Source: Pyropia yezoensis
Taxonomy: Eukaryota; Rhodophyta; Bangiophyceae; Bangiales; Bangiaceae
NCBI GenBank assembly: GCA_009829735.1
Contig: CM020619.1
Coordinates: 20,155,816 to 20,219,815 of the forward strand
Length of the DNA: 64,000 bases
Direction of reading: 5' to 3'
The notes beneath the pieces are model-generated. The model worked only from the letters and a program-made list of their open reading frames with translations. It did not search any database and was not told where the DNA came from. The position numbers were made by a program, and so were the translations under genes. This document shows positions 12,188 to 23,250 of this stretch, in pieces (the stretch's first letter is position 1; every line of letters begins with the position of its first letter).

Positions 12188-12205
12188 TCCCCTGCTGCTC
12201 CACCA
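12188..12205 (-). promoter_or_regulatory. Primer-binding site of element C
   Basis: Minus-strand TGGTGGAGCAGCAGGGGA, four bases from the LTR end at 12210. It is the same site used by families A and B. Confidence 0.75.
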
Positions 12206-12209
12206 AATA

Positions 12210-12533
12210 TGTGGTATAAAACTCGATCCTCTCAGACACGTGTCAATAGCTCTCGAAAGAAAGGGACAGGTAACACAGAAAGGGGAACTGCGAGAGTGGT
12301 ATGCCTCTTGCCTCACGTGCCTGCTCGCAGAGCAAACAGATACGCACGGTAGTGCACACGGGGAAGCGGAAAGCAAACGCGCAGTTGTCTTTTTCCTGAG
12401 GGCGCGGGCCAAGGGCGCCTCGCTGTCCCTCTCAATGTGCATCTGGGGGAGCCTCGGCACGTTGGCCAGGTAGCCCCCCCATACCCCCGAGTGGCCCCGA
12501 CCCGAGTCTAACCTCGTCAGGTCGGGGGCCACA
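12210..12533 (-). repeat. 5' LTR of element C
   Basis: On the minus strand it begins TGTGGCCCCCG and ends TATACCACA, giving the TGTGG/CCACA inverted ends also seen in family A. It is 324 bp long. The primer-binding site and gag follow on the minus strand, so this is the 5' LTR; its partner lies left of the window. It interrupts the gag of element E. Confidence 0.7.
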
Positions 12534-14102
12534 ATCACTGCGAATTATATTCCCACTTACTAATCTCACACTCAAATTCTCGCAAATCAAGTCCCTCACA
12601 AATACGCAGCAACCCATCAGAAATCCCTCTCTCTCGTGTGGGTAGCGTAGTCCACCGCATCCCAGTGCCGGGCACGGGCCACGTCCGCCAACCATCACCA
12701 CACGGCGGGCGTGTTCTGGCACCTGGTGCCCTCTGGTCGCAATCCCGGGTCGGCGCCAAGTCGGGGCCAGGGATGCTACACTTGGGCCCGGTCTACGATA
12801 GCTGCTGAGGGGGCGGGCGGTGGTGCGGTCCACGCGGTATGGCTTGGAAGAGTTGGCCACTAACCCCTTGAGGACGTAGAATACACGGTTGGGCTCGTCG
12901 TGGTCCGTGTTCACGTTGACCATCATTGTGTCGGTGTCGGCGTGTGTCGTGTTGTCGGCCGTGTCGGTAACGTAGGTAGGGGTGGGCGTGGTAGTGACGG
13001 CCGACGCGGGGGGGATAGTTGTGACCGCGCTTTTCGGTGGACGCGTTGAAGGCGGGCCGGTCGTGAGAATCAGCTTGACACGTGCCGCCAAGATGTGGAG
13101 GTCGCCAGCCGAGTCCGGGATGACGGTGGCTGCAAACCATTGACCGCGAATGGCGTCCATGATTTTGTCCGTCAGCATGTCGGCGGTGTGGTAACGTGCG
13201 GGCAGCTGCGTCTGAAGCGTGACGAGTCTGCCGATCGTACGCTTGAACCGGACGACCTCGGTCTCGCCTGCCAGAAGTGGCTCGGAGGCAAGGGTGGCGG
13301 TCTGCCACAGGGTGCGGTTGCGCAGGTTGCGGGCAGTTGAAGATACGGGGTTTTCAATTGCGTCCCATATGGCGTCGGCAAAGGACCCGTCCAGGTCGTG
13401 GATGAGCGCCGGGAGGTTGTGCTTCGTTTGCTTGACGGAAAACTGGATGCAGTTGGCACGCTGGTTGTGCGGCACGCCAAAAGCGTTGCACGTCTTGAAG
13501 AAGGTGGTGCGTGCGCGAGTAACGAACACATCGTCGCGTCCGCCGTATTGGTGGACGGGGGTGTAAAACTGCGCCATGTAGCGCACGGAGCTTCATACGC
13601 TGGGCCGGTACGTTCCTTGGTTGGGCTCCTCGGCGGCCAGCGACTCAAAGATGGAAGCGGTGGGTGGCGGTGAAGCCGCGAGGCTTGGCGGTGAAGCCGC
13701 GAAGCTTGGCGGTGGCGCCGGCGGGGCGGAGTTGTCTGCTGGGGTAGTGGAGGCGCTGGTGGCGAGCGTCGGATCGTGTCCACACAAGGCGGCTACGTCC
13801 AGGTAGTGGCCCTCGAGGTAGCTGTTGAGGACAGACTTGCGGGTTGCGCCGTGGATGGATCTTGACAGATGGACCGGGTAGGGCGCCCAGAAACTGTTAA
13901 TCAAGACGGAGATGCGCAGCGTCTGGTTGTTCGTGAGGTTTTTGAGGTCGTAGTCGCCAATGATGATCCCGACCGCGGAGCAGATGCCGTCGTCTGTCCA
14001 CGATTGGGCGCCAGCGACGTGGGCGGCGGCGAGGCGGTGGGTGATGTCGGTGAAGTTGGTGGGGTCGGTCGTGATGGTGTCGATGAATGAGGACGGGTCC
14101 AT
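12534..14102 (-). pseudogene. Gag-like protein of retroelement E, truncated
   Basis: A retroelement Gag-like ORF starting at ATG 14102 (MDPSSFIDTITTDP). The first 169 residues end with a Pro/Ala/Ser-rich stretch, then one in-frame TGA at 13593-13595, after which the same frame continues (VRYMAQFYTPVHQYGG...). The second part is mostly helical-looking and ends where element C is inserted at 12533. No zinc knuckle or pol is visible because the rest lies beyond the insertion. The sequence is unlike the A, B and C gags. I suspect a Ty1/copia-type or divergent element from the overall style only. The stop could be a mutation or a read-through site. Confidence 0.5.
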
Positions 14103-14426
14103 GGCGGGGCGAGGTGGTGGACGCGCGAAGTGTGCAGTGGTCCGTGGCGTGGAGGTCCTTGCGCGCAGCGGGTGATGTTGCGTGGGAGGCAGGCCGGGCT
14201 CCGGGGGTGGGGAGCGTGAACCCTCAGCGTCGGTGACCCAAAACTACCATGTGGATAGTCGTGTCTTGAAAGGTTGCCGCCCGAGATCGGCCGACGTGCG
14301 GCCGCGGGCGGGTCTCCTTTTAATGCAGGCAGATATTTGATGCGGGTAAATATCATGTACGATGCGGCTGTAGTTATCTGTCACACTGTGCGCTGCTCGG
14401 TCGGAGCGAGCTCGTACGCACACAGC

Positions 14427-14500
14427 AGCGCAGTGGTGCTAAAACCGGGAACCACCAAGCCTGTTTCCCTCCGGAGAAGCTTGTGCGCGGCTTGTCAAGT
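14427..14500 (+). repeat. Short dispersed repeat with CGCAGTG terminus (copy 1)
   Basis: Begins CAG then CGCAGTGGTGCTAAAACC and runs to the GCTTGTGCGCGGCTTGT block. It matches the inverse of 17736-17806. Only one end is recognisable, so it may be a fragment. Confidence 0.55.
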
Positions 14501-14582
14501 GGTCCCCTGAGCCCCCCTCCACACCCCCATACAGGCCGATTTTTTATTGTCATTTTCTTTGTGGCTTGCAATGCCCCTAGAC

Positions 14583-14998
14583 GTCGCACCCACACGACTA
14601 TGATGGTATGACAAGACGCGCAGCGACGGTGCGTACCAGAAGATGTAAAAACGAGTGTGTTCTTACGTCTTTCAGGACCATCCAACAACACTTGACAAGC
14701 ATCGCACAAGCACTTGGCCGTGGCAGCATCGGTCGCAGGCCACGATTAGGCGTGTTCGGCCCGAACTAAGAATAAGTACCCCGAGAATAATGTCGCACCC
14801 ACACGACTATGATGGTATGACAAGACGCGCAGCGACGGTGCGTACCAGAAGATGTAAAAACGAGTGTGTTCTTACGTCTTTCAGGACCATCCAACAACAC
14901 TTGACAAGCATCGCACAAGCACTTGGCCGTGGCAGCATCGGTCGCAGGCCGCGATTAGGCGTGTTCGGCCCGAACTAAGAACAAGTACCCCGGGAATA
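14583..14998. repeat. Tandem duplication, 209-bp unit x2
   Basis: Units 14583-14791 and 14792-14998 are almost identical, starting GTCGCACCCACACGACTATG. Only a few substitutions separate them (for example CACGATTAGG versus CGCGATTAGG). It lies in the probable LTR of element E, where it may be a duplicated enhancer-like block. Confidence 0.9.
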
Positions 14999-15379
14999 GG
15001 CGGCCGCACTGGCATCTGACCTGGTGTTGTTGGAACTGGAGAGCACACTTTGTAGTCTGATGAGACTTGCGAAGCCCCTTGTTAGCCGACCTACAGCTTC
15101 CGACAAGGAGTCGGGGTGGATTGCCAGGGGCAATTGACTGAGACATTGCGAAGAAATAAACAGACCCACCACAGGTGAGTGCTCGCGTTCGTGCTCCCTT
15201 CACTGCATTCGTCTCGTGGCTACGAAGTGCTAAGCACATGGGGACCACGCTGATCAGGCGTTGGAGTCCCCCCATGACAAGCTGTACGACGCATCGTTCC
15301 CCCGCCATGCTCCTCGTCCCCAACCCCTTCGCCACCCCCCCCCCCTCCATTCCCTCCCCTCCCCCCCCTCGCCGCCGCG

Positions 15380-16050
15380 ACCGACGAGGTGGCCGGGGTG
15401 GCCTGCGGCGGTGGCCGGCGGGGGGAGCCGACGGGGTTGGCCAGCGACAATGGTATGACGCTGGGGGCTGCGGCGATGGCCTGCAGGGTTTGCCGGGGGC
15501 TACGGCGTTTTTTGGCGTGATTGGCTGGCGGGGTTGGGTGCCTGTCAGCGGTGACCCGCGAGGGTGCACCGGTGGGGGTGGCCGGCGGCGGTGGCCGGCG
15601 GCGATGGCCGGCGGCGATGGCTGGCGGCAGTGACCTGCGGGGGTGGCTTGCGTAAGTGGCCGGCAGCAGTGTTTCCGGCTTGAGGTCGGCGGGGCTGGCC
15701 GGCGGGGCTGGCGGGCAGTAGGATCTTGCGGCGGTGGCTGGCTGGGGTGGCCGGCGGGAGTTGCCACCTGTCCCCGAGGTGGTGCATGTCGACCGCCGCC
15801 TTGGGGGTCTGCCAGATGGACGTACCGGACAGCGGCGGCCTGCGAGGGTGGTCTGCTGCGGTGGCTGGCGGGGGTGGCTGGCGGGGTTGGCCGGCGGCGG
15901 TGGCCGGCGGCGGTGGCCGGCGGCGGTGGCCGGCGGCGGTGGCCGGCGACGGTGGCCTGCAGCTGTTGCCGTCAGCAATGGCCGACAGCAGTGACATGCG
16001 GCTGAGGTCGGCGGGGTTGACGGCGGGGGTGGCCGGCAGCTGTACCTGTT
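15380..16050. repeat. GC-rich minisatellite, about 15-bp period
   Basis: Repeats of GGTGGCCGGCGGCGG and close variants, most regular at 15890-15950. All frames are open across it and give Ala/Pro/His/Arg repeats, so the ORFs here are shadows. The run of C at 15335-15370 may be an assembly-sensitive spot. Confidence 0.85.
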
Positions 16051-16429
16051 GTGTCCACGGGCAGTGCGCTCTTCACGGCGACTGGTGTTTCCCGTTGGAG
16101 TTTCAGGCCCTCAATCGATTCTATTTATCCATCTATTAGCGATGCGTTAGCTTAACCGGACGCACTGTGTCGAACTTACTCCTGGTTTAAGTCGGCTACG
16201 CCGCCAAGATTCATGGTCGTTTCACACATCGTTTCAGCCAGCAGTAGGCTTGGGTATCACGCCCCGCACGTGATGTAAGAGCACGTATTTTGCGTGATCT
16301 CATGCCTGACTTAGCACGTGATCACACGTCACGCCCCGGCCGCAAAGGGCGCGCTTAGGGGCGCGATCTGACAGTAAGTGGCATAGTCTAGCAGTACATG
16401 AATTACATGACCGCAGGAGGGGGTTACAA

Positions 16430-17566
16430 GCGCCACGGGTTGACGTGCATGACAGTCCCAGGACGCCCCGTTGATGAGGGAACTTGTCCCCGTGTCGAGC
16501 ATCGCGCGCGCTCACCTGCGCTCGTGCAGGTGAGTTTGGCCTGCGCCGAGAGCGCCCACGAGTGGGTACCGCAGCCGCCAGCCTCGGTGGTCTCCCCGGC
16601 AGCCGCGGCGGCCACGAAGAGGAGCGCCGCGGCGTCAGCCCAGGTGGCGCCGCCAACGCCGCAGCCGCCGACGCTGATGCTGCCACCGTCAGAACACACT
16701 AAAAAAAAAGGAGACTGGGCCACGTCTCGGCCCCCTTCCGTCCCTAACCCTTCCGCTGGCATGCCTCCGCTGGCCGCCTTGGCAGCCCCCTCGACTACTT
16801 TCACAAAGACAGCCACGACTGCCACTCCTGTGCCACATGTGGCACTTGAATAGGCCTTCCTAGCGCGGAAGAAGGGGCAAAGAGGGGGGGGGGGTTGAGA
16901 GCCGCACGTGCGCCCCTCGCCAATCACTGGCTGCGCATGCAGTTCGTTGAGCGCCAGAGAGCAGCGGAGAGTGCTTGGCGAGGGGGTGAGTGTGTGTGCC
17001 TTTTAAGGTAGGCCTCGTAGTCGCTATGGCGCCGGTAAGCGCTTGAGGAGTCCCGCCTTGCCACAATCACCGCCGGGGCGTGCACAGCCCCAGCTCATCT
17101 AGCCCCGCTTGAGCTGATGAGAACACTACTACTGACTGTAACAGCTTTGGCTGCCGTCGCCTCCACCCGCACTGACCATCACCGCCGCCGCGGCGACCGG
17201 CCCCGCATAAGAATGGCTGCGGCTCGTCGGGGAGGGACTGCCTGAGGGGACAGAGGCCACAGCAGGCCTCCGCCGCCCGCTGAACGTTTCTGGTAGCCTT
17301 GTGGTTCGTCTTTCTGATGACCTACGACGAGGAGAGAAGGACATTGGCAGAGGTGGGGCGGAGGGCATCGGTGGGGGTCGAATGAGGCTGCGAGTATTCT
17401 TGCTTTGGTACCGCATTGACTCCGCAATGCTATGTACTTAGGACATTCATAAGAAATAAATTGGTAGGCTACTTTACACGTGACACGGGGACAAAAGGGC
17501 GTGATTTCGACGTGATCGGGCGTGATTGTGTGTGATTTCACGTCACGCCCCGGAATTGGGGGCGTC
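16430..17566 (+). repeat. Left arm of a large inverted repeat
   Basis: This stretch is the reverse complement of 21052-22200, with mismatches and small indels. Easy landmarks are the TTTATTTCTTATGAATG block (here inverted near 17450) and the repeated CGTGATTGTGTGTGATT block near 17520. The two arms enclose the ACBP-ankyrin and MED18 genes. Neither arm has a convincing coding region. They may be two copies of one non-autonomous transposon in opposite orientations rather than a true palindrome. Confidence 0.8.
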
Positions 17567-17584
17567 GTAAAAAAAAAAAAAAAA

Positions 17585-17716
17585 AAAAAGCCTATAGTGC
17601 GTCCCGCAACAAGTAGACGTGCACGTGTCGTGATCATGTCAAATATCGGCCACTGGACCAATCAAACCCACACTGCACGACCTGTGCACGTCCACTTTTT
17701 ACGGGACGCACAATAG
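17585..17716. mobile_element. MITE with 33-bp terminal inverted repeats
   Basis: A 132-bp element: the left end CTATAGTGCGTCCCGCAACA matches the inverted right end ACGGGACGCACAATAG in 29 of 33 positions. TA dinucleotides lie at both tips, which fits Tc1/mariner-type insertion. A poly-A run abuts the left end. It has no coding capacity. Confidence 0.65.
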
Positions 17717-17735
17717 CCAGCAGGGCCTGTTGCAC

Positions 17736-17806
17736 AAGCCGCGCACAAGCTTTTCCGGCGAGAAACAGGCTTGTGGTGGATCCCGGTTTTAGCACCACTG
17801 CGCAGG
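17736..17806 (-). repeat. Short dispersed repeat with CGCAGTG terminus (copy 2)
   Basis: About 70 bp, the inverted copy of 14427-14500. It ends ...TTTTAGCACCACTGCG followed by CAG; copy 1 is likewise preceded by CAG. The terminus CGCAGTGG with a neighbouring CAG/CTG also marks the MITE at 35690 and the element at 38830. Confidence 0.6.
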
Positions 17807-18010
17807 CGGCTGCTGCTGCTGCAGGGAGGCCGACCCCTTCGCCCAGCTGGCCGGACTGACGTCGGACTCTCCAATGACGCGTGGCCCCAGGCGAGGCTTG
17901 TGCGCGCAGACAGTGTCCAAGTGTGACCATGCCACCCATTTGTGGACGTAGTATGCATTTTACTTAGAAAGTGACAGTTTTGGGCATTTTCTGTGGGAAT
18001 AGCGTGCGGT

Positions 18011-18018
18011 TATATATG
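18011..18018 (+). promoter_or_regulatory. Possible TATA element of the ACBP-ankyrin gene
   Basis: TATATATG stands out in otherwise GC-rich DNA, about 140 bases upstream of the start codon at 18160. Nothing else here confirms a promoter. Confidence 0.3.
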
Positions 18019-18159
18019 GACAAACAGCAGTTCGCTTGGTCTCTGTCGACCATGCGAATCGTGCCACTACAGTACGCCCCCGCGTCGTCGCCAACCTCGC
18101 TTCACCACCCCCGCCCCCCCCCTTAATCCCCCCCTTGCCCCGCCGGCCGGCCGCCCACC

Positions 18160-19211
18160 ATGACGCAGCCGCCGGCCGAGGAGTTCGATGAGGCCACTGC
18201 CCTCGTCACCCGTGGGGCCGTCACTCCCCCCCAGCCCACGCTGCTGCGCCTCTACGGCCTATACGCATTTGCGACCCGCGGCCCGTGTGGCGCCCCCCCA
18301 CCGCCCCTGTGGGACGTGCGGGCGCGCGCCAAACATGGCGCCTACGCGGCTGCTTCCGCCGAGGGTCTTTCGGCAGACGCCGCGCGTGCCGCGTATGTGG
18401 CGTTGGTTGCCGCCCTACCCCGAAGCGGGGGCGGCGGGGGGGGGGCGGCCGGGGGGGAGCCGCCGCCGCCACCGCCCACGGGCTTCGGCGCCAAGGGCTC
18501 CACGGGCTTTGTGGTGGGCGCCACCGAGGCGCCCACACCTGGCGCGTCCCCCGTGGGCGCGGCGGCTGAGGAGCCCCCCCCCCCCTCGGGCGTGACGGTG
18601 GGCGGGGGGGCCCGCCCCCCCCCCCCCAGCGGCCGTCGTCCCCCCCCATCGACCTGGGCCACTGGGCGGCACTGGGCGACACCGCGTCGGCGCGCTACGT
18701 CCTAGAGGGCCACCCCACCGCTGCCGCGGCGGCCGCGGCGGTCAACACTGCGGACGAGGAAGGGCTCACCCCGCTGATGCGCGCGGCGGACCGGGGCCAC
18801 GCCGAAACGTTGGCGCTGCTGCTCGCCGCGGGCGCCGACCCCGCCGCTACCGACGGGGAGGGCTGGACGGCGCTCACCTACGCCGCTGACTGTGGGTGGC
18901 CCGACGTGGCGGCGGCGCTCGTCACCGCCGGCGCGACCGTCGCCGACGCCGGGGGGGGGGCGGGGTGGGACGAGCCGGTCCGCGCCGCCGTCGCGGCGGC
19001 GGAGCGACGGGAGTGGCCCCCAGCGGGGGGGGGCGGCGCGGTCGCCCCCGTCCCACGCCTGCGGTATGGCCGGCGGGAGGGTGGGGGGGGGGGGTGGAGG
19101 GGACGGCCGGGGCGCCTCCTCCGCCGGCTCCTGTGGTCGCGCCAAGCGATGGCGCACGCGCTGGTGGTGGGCGTGTTTGTAGCGCTCTCGCGGCGACGGC
19201 GGCGGGACTGA
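18160..19211 (+). CDS. Acyl-CoA-binding protein with ankyrin repeats (ACBD6-like), one frameshift
   Basis: The N-terminal frame starts at CCACCATGACG (18160) and holds an ACBP domain at about residues 8-88: LLRLYGLYAFATRG, RARAKHGAYAAA, then DAARAAYVALVAAL, matching the four-helix ACBP pattern with its YG-Y and K ligand residues. A Gly/Pro-rich linker follows. From about 18645 a different frame encodes ankyrin repeats (EEGLTPLMRAADRGHAETLA, then EGWTALTYAADCGWPDVAAA) up to the stop at 19211. The order ACBP then ankyrin is that of animal ACBD6 and plant ACBP1/2, which bind and shuttle long-chain acyl-CoA. The switch of frame falls in long C runs at 18570-18650. This is either a sequencing or assembly indel or a real lesion; a tiny intron is less likely. 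The gene converges on MED18. Confidence 0.75.
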
Positions 19212-19474
19212 TCGACGCGGGGCGGCGTGTTGGGCTTTGGTAGGTACAGTGCTGCGAGCAGCTGGCTCTGTGGGGACAAAGACCCCACAAAGATGCTACA
19301 GACCCTTGAGAGTGGCCGCCGCCAGTTCTTGTCCCCTTGACTTGCTCTATGGTCGTACCTCCTCATGCCCCCTCCTGGGGAGCCGCACTGTCCCATCTTT
19401 CCCCTGTCCCTCTCCGACACACCCATGCAGTCAGTCGCCGTCACCCTGTGGTCGGCTGCCCCCCCTCTGTATCG

Positions 19475-20699
19475 TCATCGCCGGCCAGTCCCCCCTCCTC
19501 CCCCCCCCCCCTTGAGCGTTACGTACGGACTCAGGTGGGCCATAAACGCCAGCAGCTCCTCAGCCGGCACGTTCTTGTCCGTCACCACCTCGACGAGGAA
19601 GACAAGGCTGCCCCCCGACGGTGGCGGTGGCGCGCCAGCCGCCACGGCCGCCGCCGCCGTCGCTGCTCCCGCGCCGCCCGTATAGCGCTCGGTGAGGGGC
19701 ACGGGGTCTGCGGAGGTGCCCGGCGGGGTTGGCGGCGGGGGCGCACCTTCCGGCCCCCCCCCCACGTAGCCCGCGGCGCCCCCCCCGCGGCGGCGTTCCA
19801 CAATGTACAGGTCCACCGTCAGCCCCGAGCGGGTGCGGAAGCGCACGCCCGCCCTAAAGTACTCGTACGCGAGCGTCACGCCCAGGGTGGCGAGCAGCCC
19901 GGGCGTGCCGTCGCCGGCGGTGGAGCGGACGGCGGGGCGGCGCTCCACGGGGGAAGGGGCCCGCCGGTCGGGGGCGCCCACGTAGGTGAGCCGGTACAGC
20001 GGTGGCGGACCCGCGGAGGGGGCGGGCGGCGGCGGAAGGGGGGGCAAGGGGGGAGGCGCCGCCGCCGCCGCCGCCGCACCGCCCCCATTCCCTGTGTCAG
20101 AGCCCGACGGGGCGGCCGCGGAAGCGGCGGCGGCGGCGGCAGCAGCCGCGGCGGCCGCAGTGGCGGCGGCGGCGGCGGCGTTGCGGGCGCCCGCGCCGCC
20201 GGAAGGGACGCTCGGCAGGGACCGCCTCAGGCGAAGGCACAGGGACGGCGCCTTGGCGGCGGGCGGGGGGGTGTAGACGCGCTCCCACTCGCGGAAGCGG
20301 CCAAAGTGACCCTCATCGGGGCACAGGGACCTGAGGGAGCGGTGCGTGATGTGTGCCGCGGATGAGAGGGGGGGTAGCCGTCAGAGTACGGAGAAGAGAC
20401 CACCACCACGTGACATGTGCATAACGGCAGCAGTGCGCAGGGGGAGTGTGGCGGGAGACGACGTGGTGCGGGTGGGTGGGTGCACGGGCAGAAGTGAACA
20501 AAGATGGACCAGCCGGGTGCAACCGGGAGCGTCAGTCAGTCCGGCCCCCAGCACTTCCCCCTCCCCTCCCTTCCCTCTCCCATCTCCATCCCTTCCCGAA
20601 TCTCCCTCCCCACTTCCCCATTCCCGGCACGTACTGGATGAGGCTGAGGACGGCCATGAAGTCCCCATCTCGCACAGTCCCGCGGACGAGCGTCTCCAT
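19475..20699 (-). CDS. MED18: Mediator complex subunit 18 (MED18), two exons
   Basis: Mediator head-module subunit, which helps link transcription factors to RNA polymerase II in the nucleus. Exon 1 is 20699-20635 (METLVRGTVRDGDF...), exon 2 is 20330-19475. The intron 20634-20331 (304 bp) starts GTACGT, ends CTCCCTCAG, and splices in frame through a split CAG codon. The predicted 306-aa protein follows MED18: an N-terminal strand and helix (METLVRG..., FREWERVYTP), an RLRRSLPS block, LYRLTYVG, a LGVTLAYEYFRAGVRFR block like human MGFRMDHEFVAKGHLFR, then TVDLYIVERR, LVFLVEVV and LLAFMAHLSPYVTL at the end. It is longer than human MED18 (208 aa) because of an Ala/Gly/Pro-rich insertion after exon 2 begins (about 20220-20000) and a second one near 19750. 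No lesion is visible. Confidence 0.88.
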
Positions 20700-21051
20700 C
20701 GCGACCACCGCTGCAGCGGTAAGGGGGGTGGTTGGGGTGAGGAGATTTCAGAGGCAGTAGGAGGTTGGAGGCGGACGTCGAGGGGATAGATACAACAGAC
20801 AGAGAACAAGAAAAATGAAAAACCGGGGTCAAACAGACGGGCGGAACAGGGATGTGGAGAAAAAAGGCAGTGGATGGCCGACAGAGGGAGGCGAGATGGA
20901 CAAGTGGGGCAAGCGGAGGGGAGGGAGTGCGAACGGCCGAGCACGAAGCGCGTCGTAACCAGAGGGGCTTGCCCGTTTTGGCGGTCGAGCCGCGGCACTT
21001 GTATGCCACGTGTTCACTCAATGGCGGGCTCGATGTAGGCTTGGGTACATA

Positions 21052-22200
21052 TCACGCCCCCAAAGCCCGAGCGTGACGGGCGATCACACACAATCACGCC
21101 CGATCACGTCGAAATCACGCCCTTTTGTCCCCGTGTCACGTGTAAAGTAGCCTACCAATTTATTTCTTATGAATGTCCTAAGTACATGGCATTGCGGAGT
21201 CAATGCCGTACCAAAGCAAGAATACTCGCAGCCTCATTCGACTCCCACCGATGCCCTCCGCCCCACCTCTGCCAATGTCCTTCTCTCCTCGTCGTAGGTC
21301 ATCAGGGAGACAAACCACAACGCTGCCAGAAAACTTCAGCGGGCGGCGGAGGCCCGCTGCGGCTTACGCCACCGCATGCAGTCCCTCCCCGACGAGACGC
21401 AGCCGTCCACATGTGGGGCCGGTCGCCGCGGCGGCGGTGATGGTTAGAGCGGGTGGAGGCGACGGCAGCCAAAGCTGTTGGAGTCAGCAGTAGAATAAGC
21501 TTCAGCAGAGAGCTGGGCTAGATGAGCGGGGGCTGTGCACACCGCAGCGGTGATAGTGGCAAGGCTAGACTTTCTTAGCGCTTACCGGCGCCATAGCGAC
21601 TACGAGGCCTACCTAAAGAGGCCTACACACTCACCCCCTCACCTCGTATTCTCCTCTGCCCTCTGGCGCTCAAAGAACAGCATGAGCAGCCATTTATTGG
21701 CGGGGGGGGTACAGGCAAGGCCTGGAACCCTCGTAAGGAGGTGGAGGTAGCTTCCATCTCTGCTTTCTCTCCACGCGGCACGACCAGTATGGCACTTTCG
21801 CACTGCGCACCTGAGACTCTGAACCCCCCCCCCCCCCTCTCCTCTTCTTCCGCGCTAGGAAGGCCTATGCAAGTGCCACATGTGGCACCGGAGTGGCGGT
21901 CGTGGCCGTCTGTGTGAGTAGTCGACGGGGCTGCCAGGGCGACCAGCGGAGTACTGCCAGCGGAAGGGGCAGGGACGGAAGATAGCGGGCCGAGACGTGG
22001 CCCATTTTCCGTCACTTTCCGGTGTGTGCTGACGGTGGTGGCGTCTGCGTCGGCGTCAGTGGCGTTGGCGGCGCCACCTGGGCTGACGTCGCCGCTTTCG
22101 CGGCGCGCGTGCGACCTGCGCGATGCTTGATACGGGGACCAGTTCCCTCGTCACGGAGGTGTCCTGGGACTGTGGACTCGGTCATGCAGGCTCGGGTACC
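21052..22200 (-). repeat. Right arm of the large inverted repeat
   Basis: Reverse-complement match of 16430-17566, covering almost the same length. Divergence is highest at about 21690-21840. Small frames here are not conserved between the arms. Confidence 0.8.
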
Positions 22201-23250
22201 ACGCACACAGGAGTTTTTTGTTTCGATTAGAAATGCTTTTGATTATTGATTAGCGCATTGCAGGCTACATGAAAACTTTGAAATATTTGAATGTTCTTGC
22301 GCGCGGCCGTGGAGCGAGAGGCGTCCTCTCGCATGACTGCGGTCGTAGAATCTCCAGGAGCTGCACTGTTGGCGCTATTGATAAGGATGTATAATGGTGA
22401 AGAGGGACTGCCGGGGCAGGTATAGAGATTGAACTGAATGGGGCTTGAGCGAGGCGGCGTGGTGAGGCGTCCTTGCGCAGGTCTCTCACGTGAGCGGGGA
22501 AGAGCGACGCGAGAGAAGAGAACGTGTGCGGAGGTGGGAAGGTCCCTTAAACTCGTAGAAATGGGCGAGTTTTCGAGAGGAGCGGGGGCGCGGGGTGCGT
22601 CGGAGAGAATCGCGGCCGTCCAGCAACCTACGCCCTCCACTGCACGCGATGCGACCAAAGGGAAGGGGGGGCAAAGGGCTGCCGAAAGCGTCGACGGGGC
22701 GCCCTCCGCCACTTCAACCGCGCCCGCGCGACGGAGGCCGATTGCGACTCCTGCCGCTGCCGAGGGGCCTGCGACGCAGGGTGCGGCAGGGGCCGGGGCG
22801 AGAGCGCCGGTGTCCGTCACCGGCAGGAGGTGAAGGCCTCGACGCGGCCGGCGGGGCGACAGCGGCGCTCGCGAACGCGCTAAAATGCAGGAGGGGGCGG
22901 CGGCGGCGCCATGGGCGGTGACTCGTCCCCGTCCGAGGCAGTAACTCCTCCCGGTCCGCGGCGGTGACTGCGGCTGGAAGCCTGTCGGCCGGTGCTGCTG
23001 CCAGTTCCCCTGCCTTCACGCGCGCCGCCGCAGGTGCGGGCGGCGCGGACCAGGTGGAGGCTTACGTCGACGCGGGGGCTGCGGCAGTGGTGGTCGCCTT
23101 CGCCGTGGTGGGGACTGGCGGAGTTCGCGGCGACGGTAGCGGCGGCGTCATCCGCGGCTGTTTCGGCGACGACGGCTGTCGGCAGCGGTGGCCACGCTGA
23201 GGGGGGGGGGGGGGGGGTTCCCGGCATGATGCGGGGGACGACTGGTGATG
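22201..23250. other. No supported gene; Ala-rich GC sequence
   Basis: Stop-poor GC-rich sequence with Ala-, Gly- and Arg-rich frames on both strands and a run of about 18 G at 23202. I recognise no domain and cannot choose a frame. It may contain exons of an unrecognised host gene. Confidence 0.4.

Larger units (their letters stand above)
14250..15174 (-). repeat. Probable 5' LTR of element E
   Basis: On the minus strand this 925-bp stretch begins TGTGGTGGGTC and ends CTATCCACA. It lies just upstream of the E gag, and a candidate primer-binding site (TGGTAGTTTTGGGTC, minus strand, 14235-14249) starts at the next base. It contains a tandem duplication (14583-14998) and a short dispersed repeat (14427-14500). 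The second LTR is not in the window, so the boundaries are inferred. Confidence 0.45.

Noticed and set aside
15220-15978. Pro/Ala/His/Arg repeat proteins on both strands
   Set aside because: These are translations of the 15-bp minisatellite.
22438-22833. 131-codon plus frame rich in Ala and Arg
   Set aside because: Low complexity, no domain, and overlapped by an equally open minus frame.
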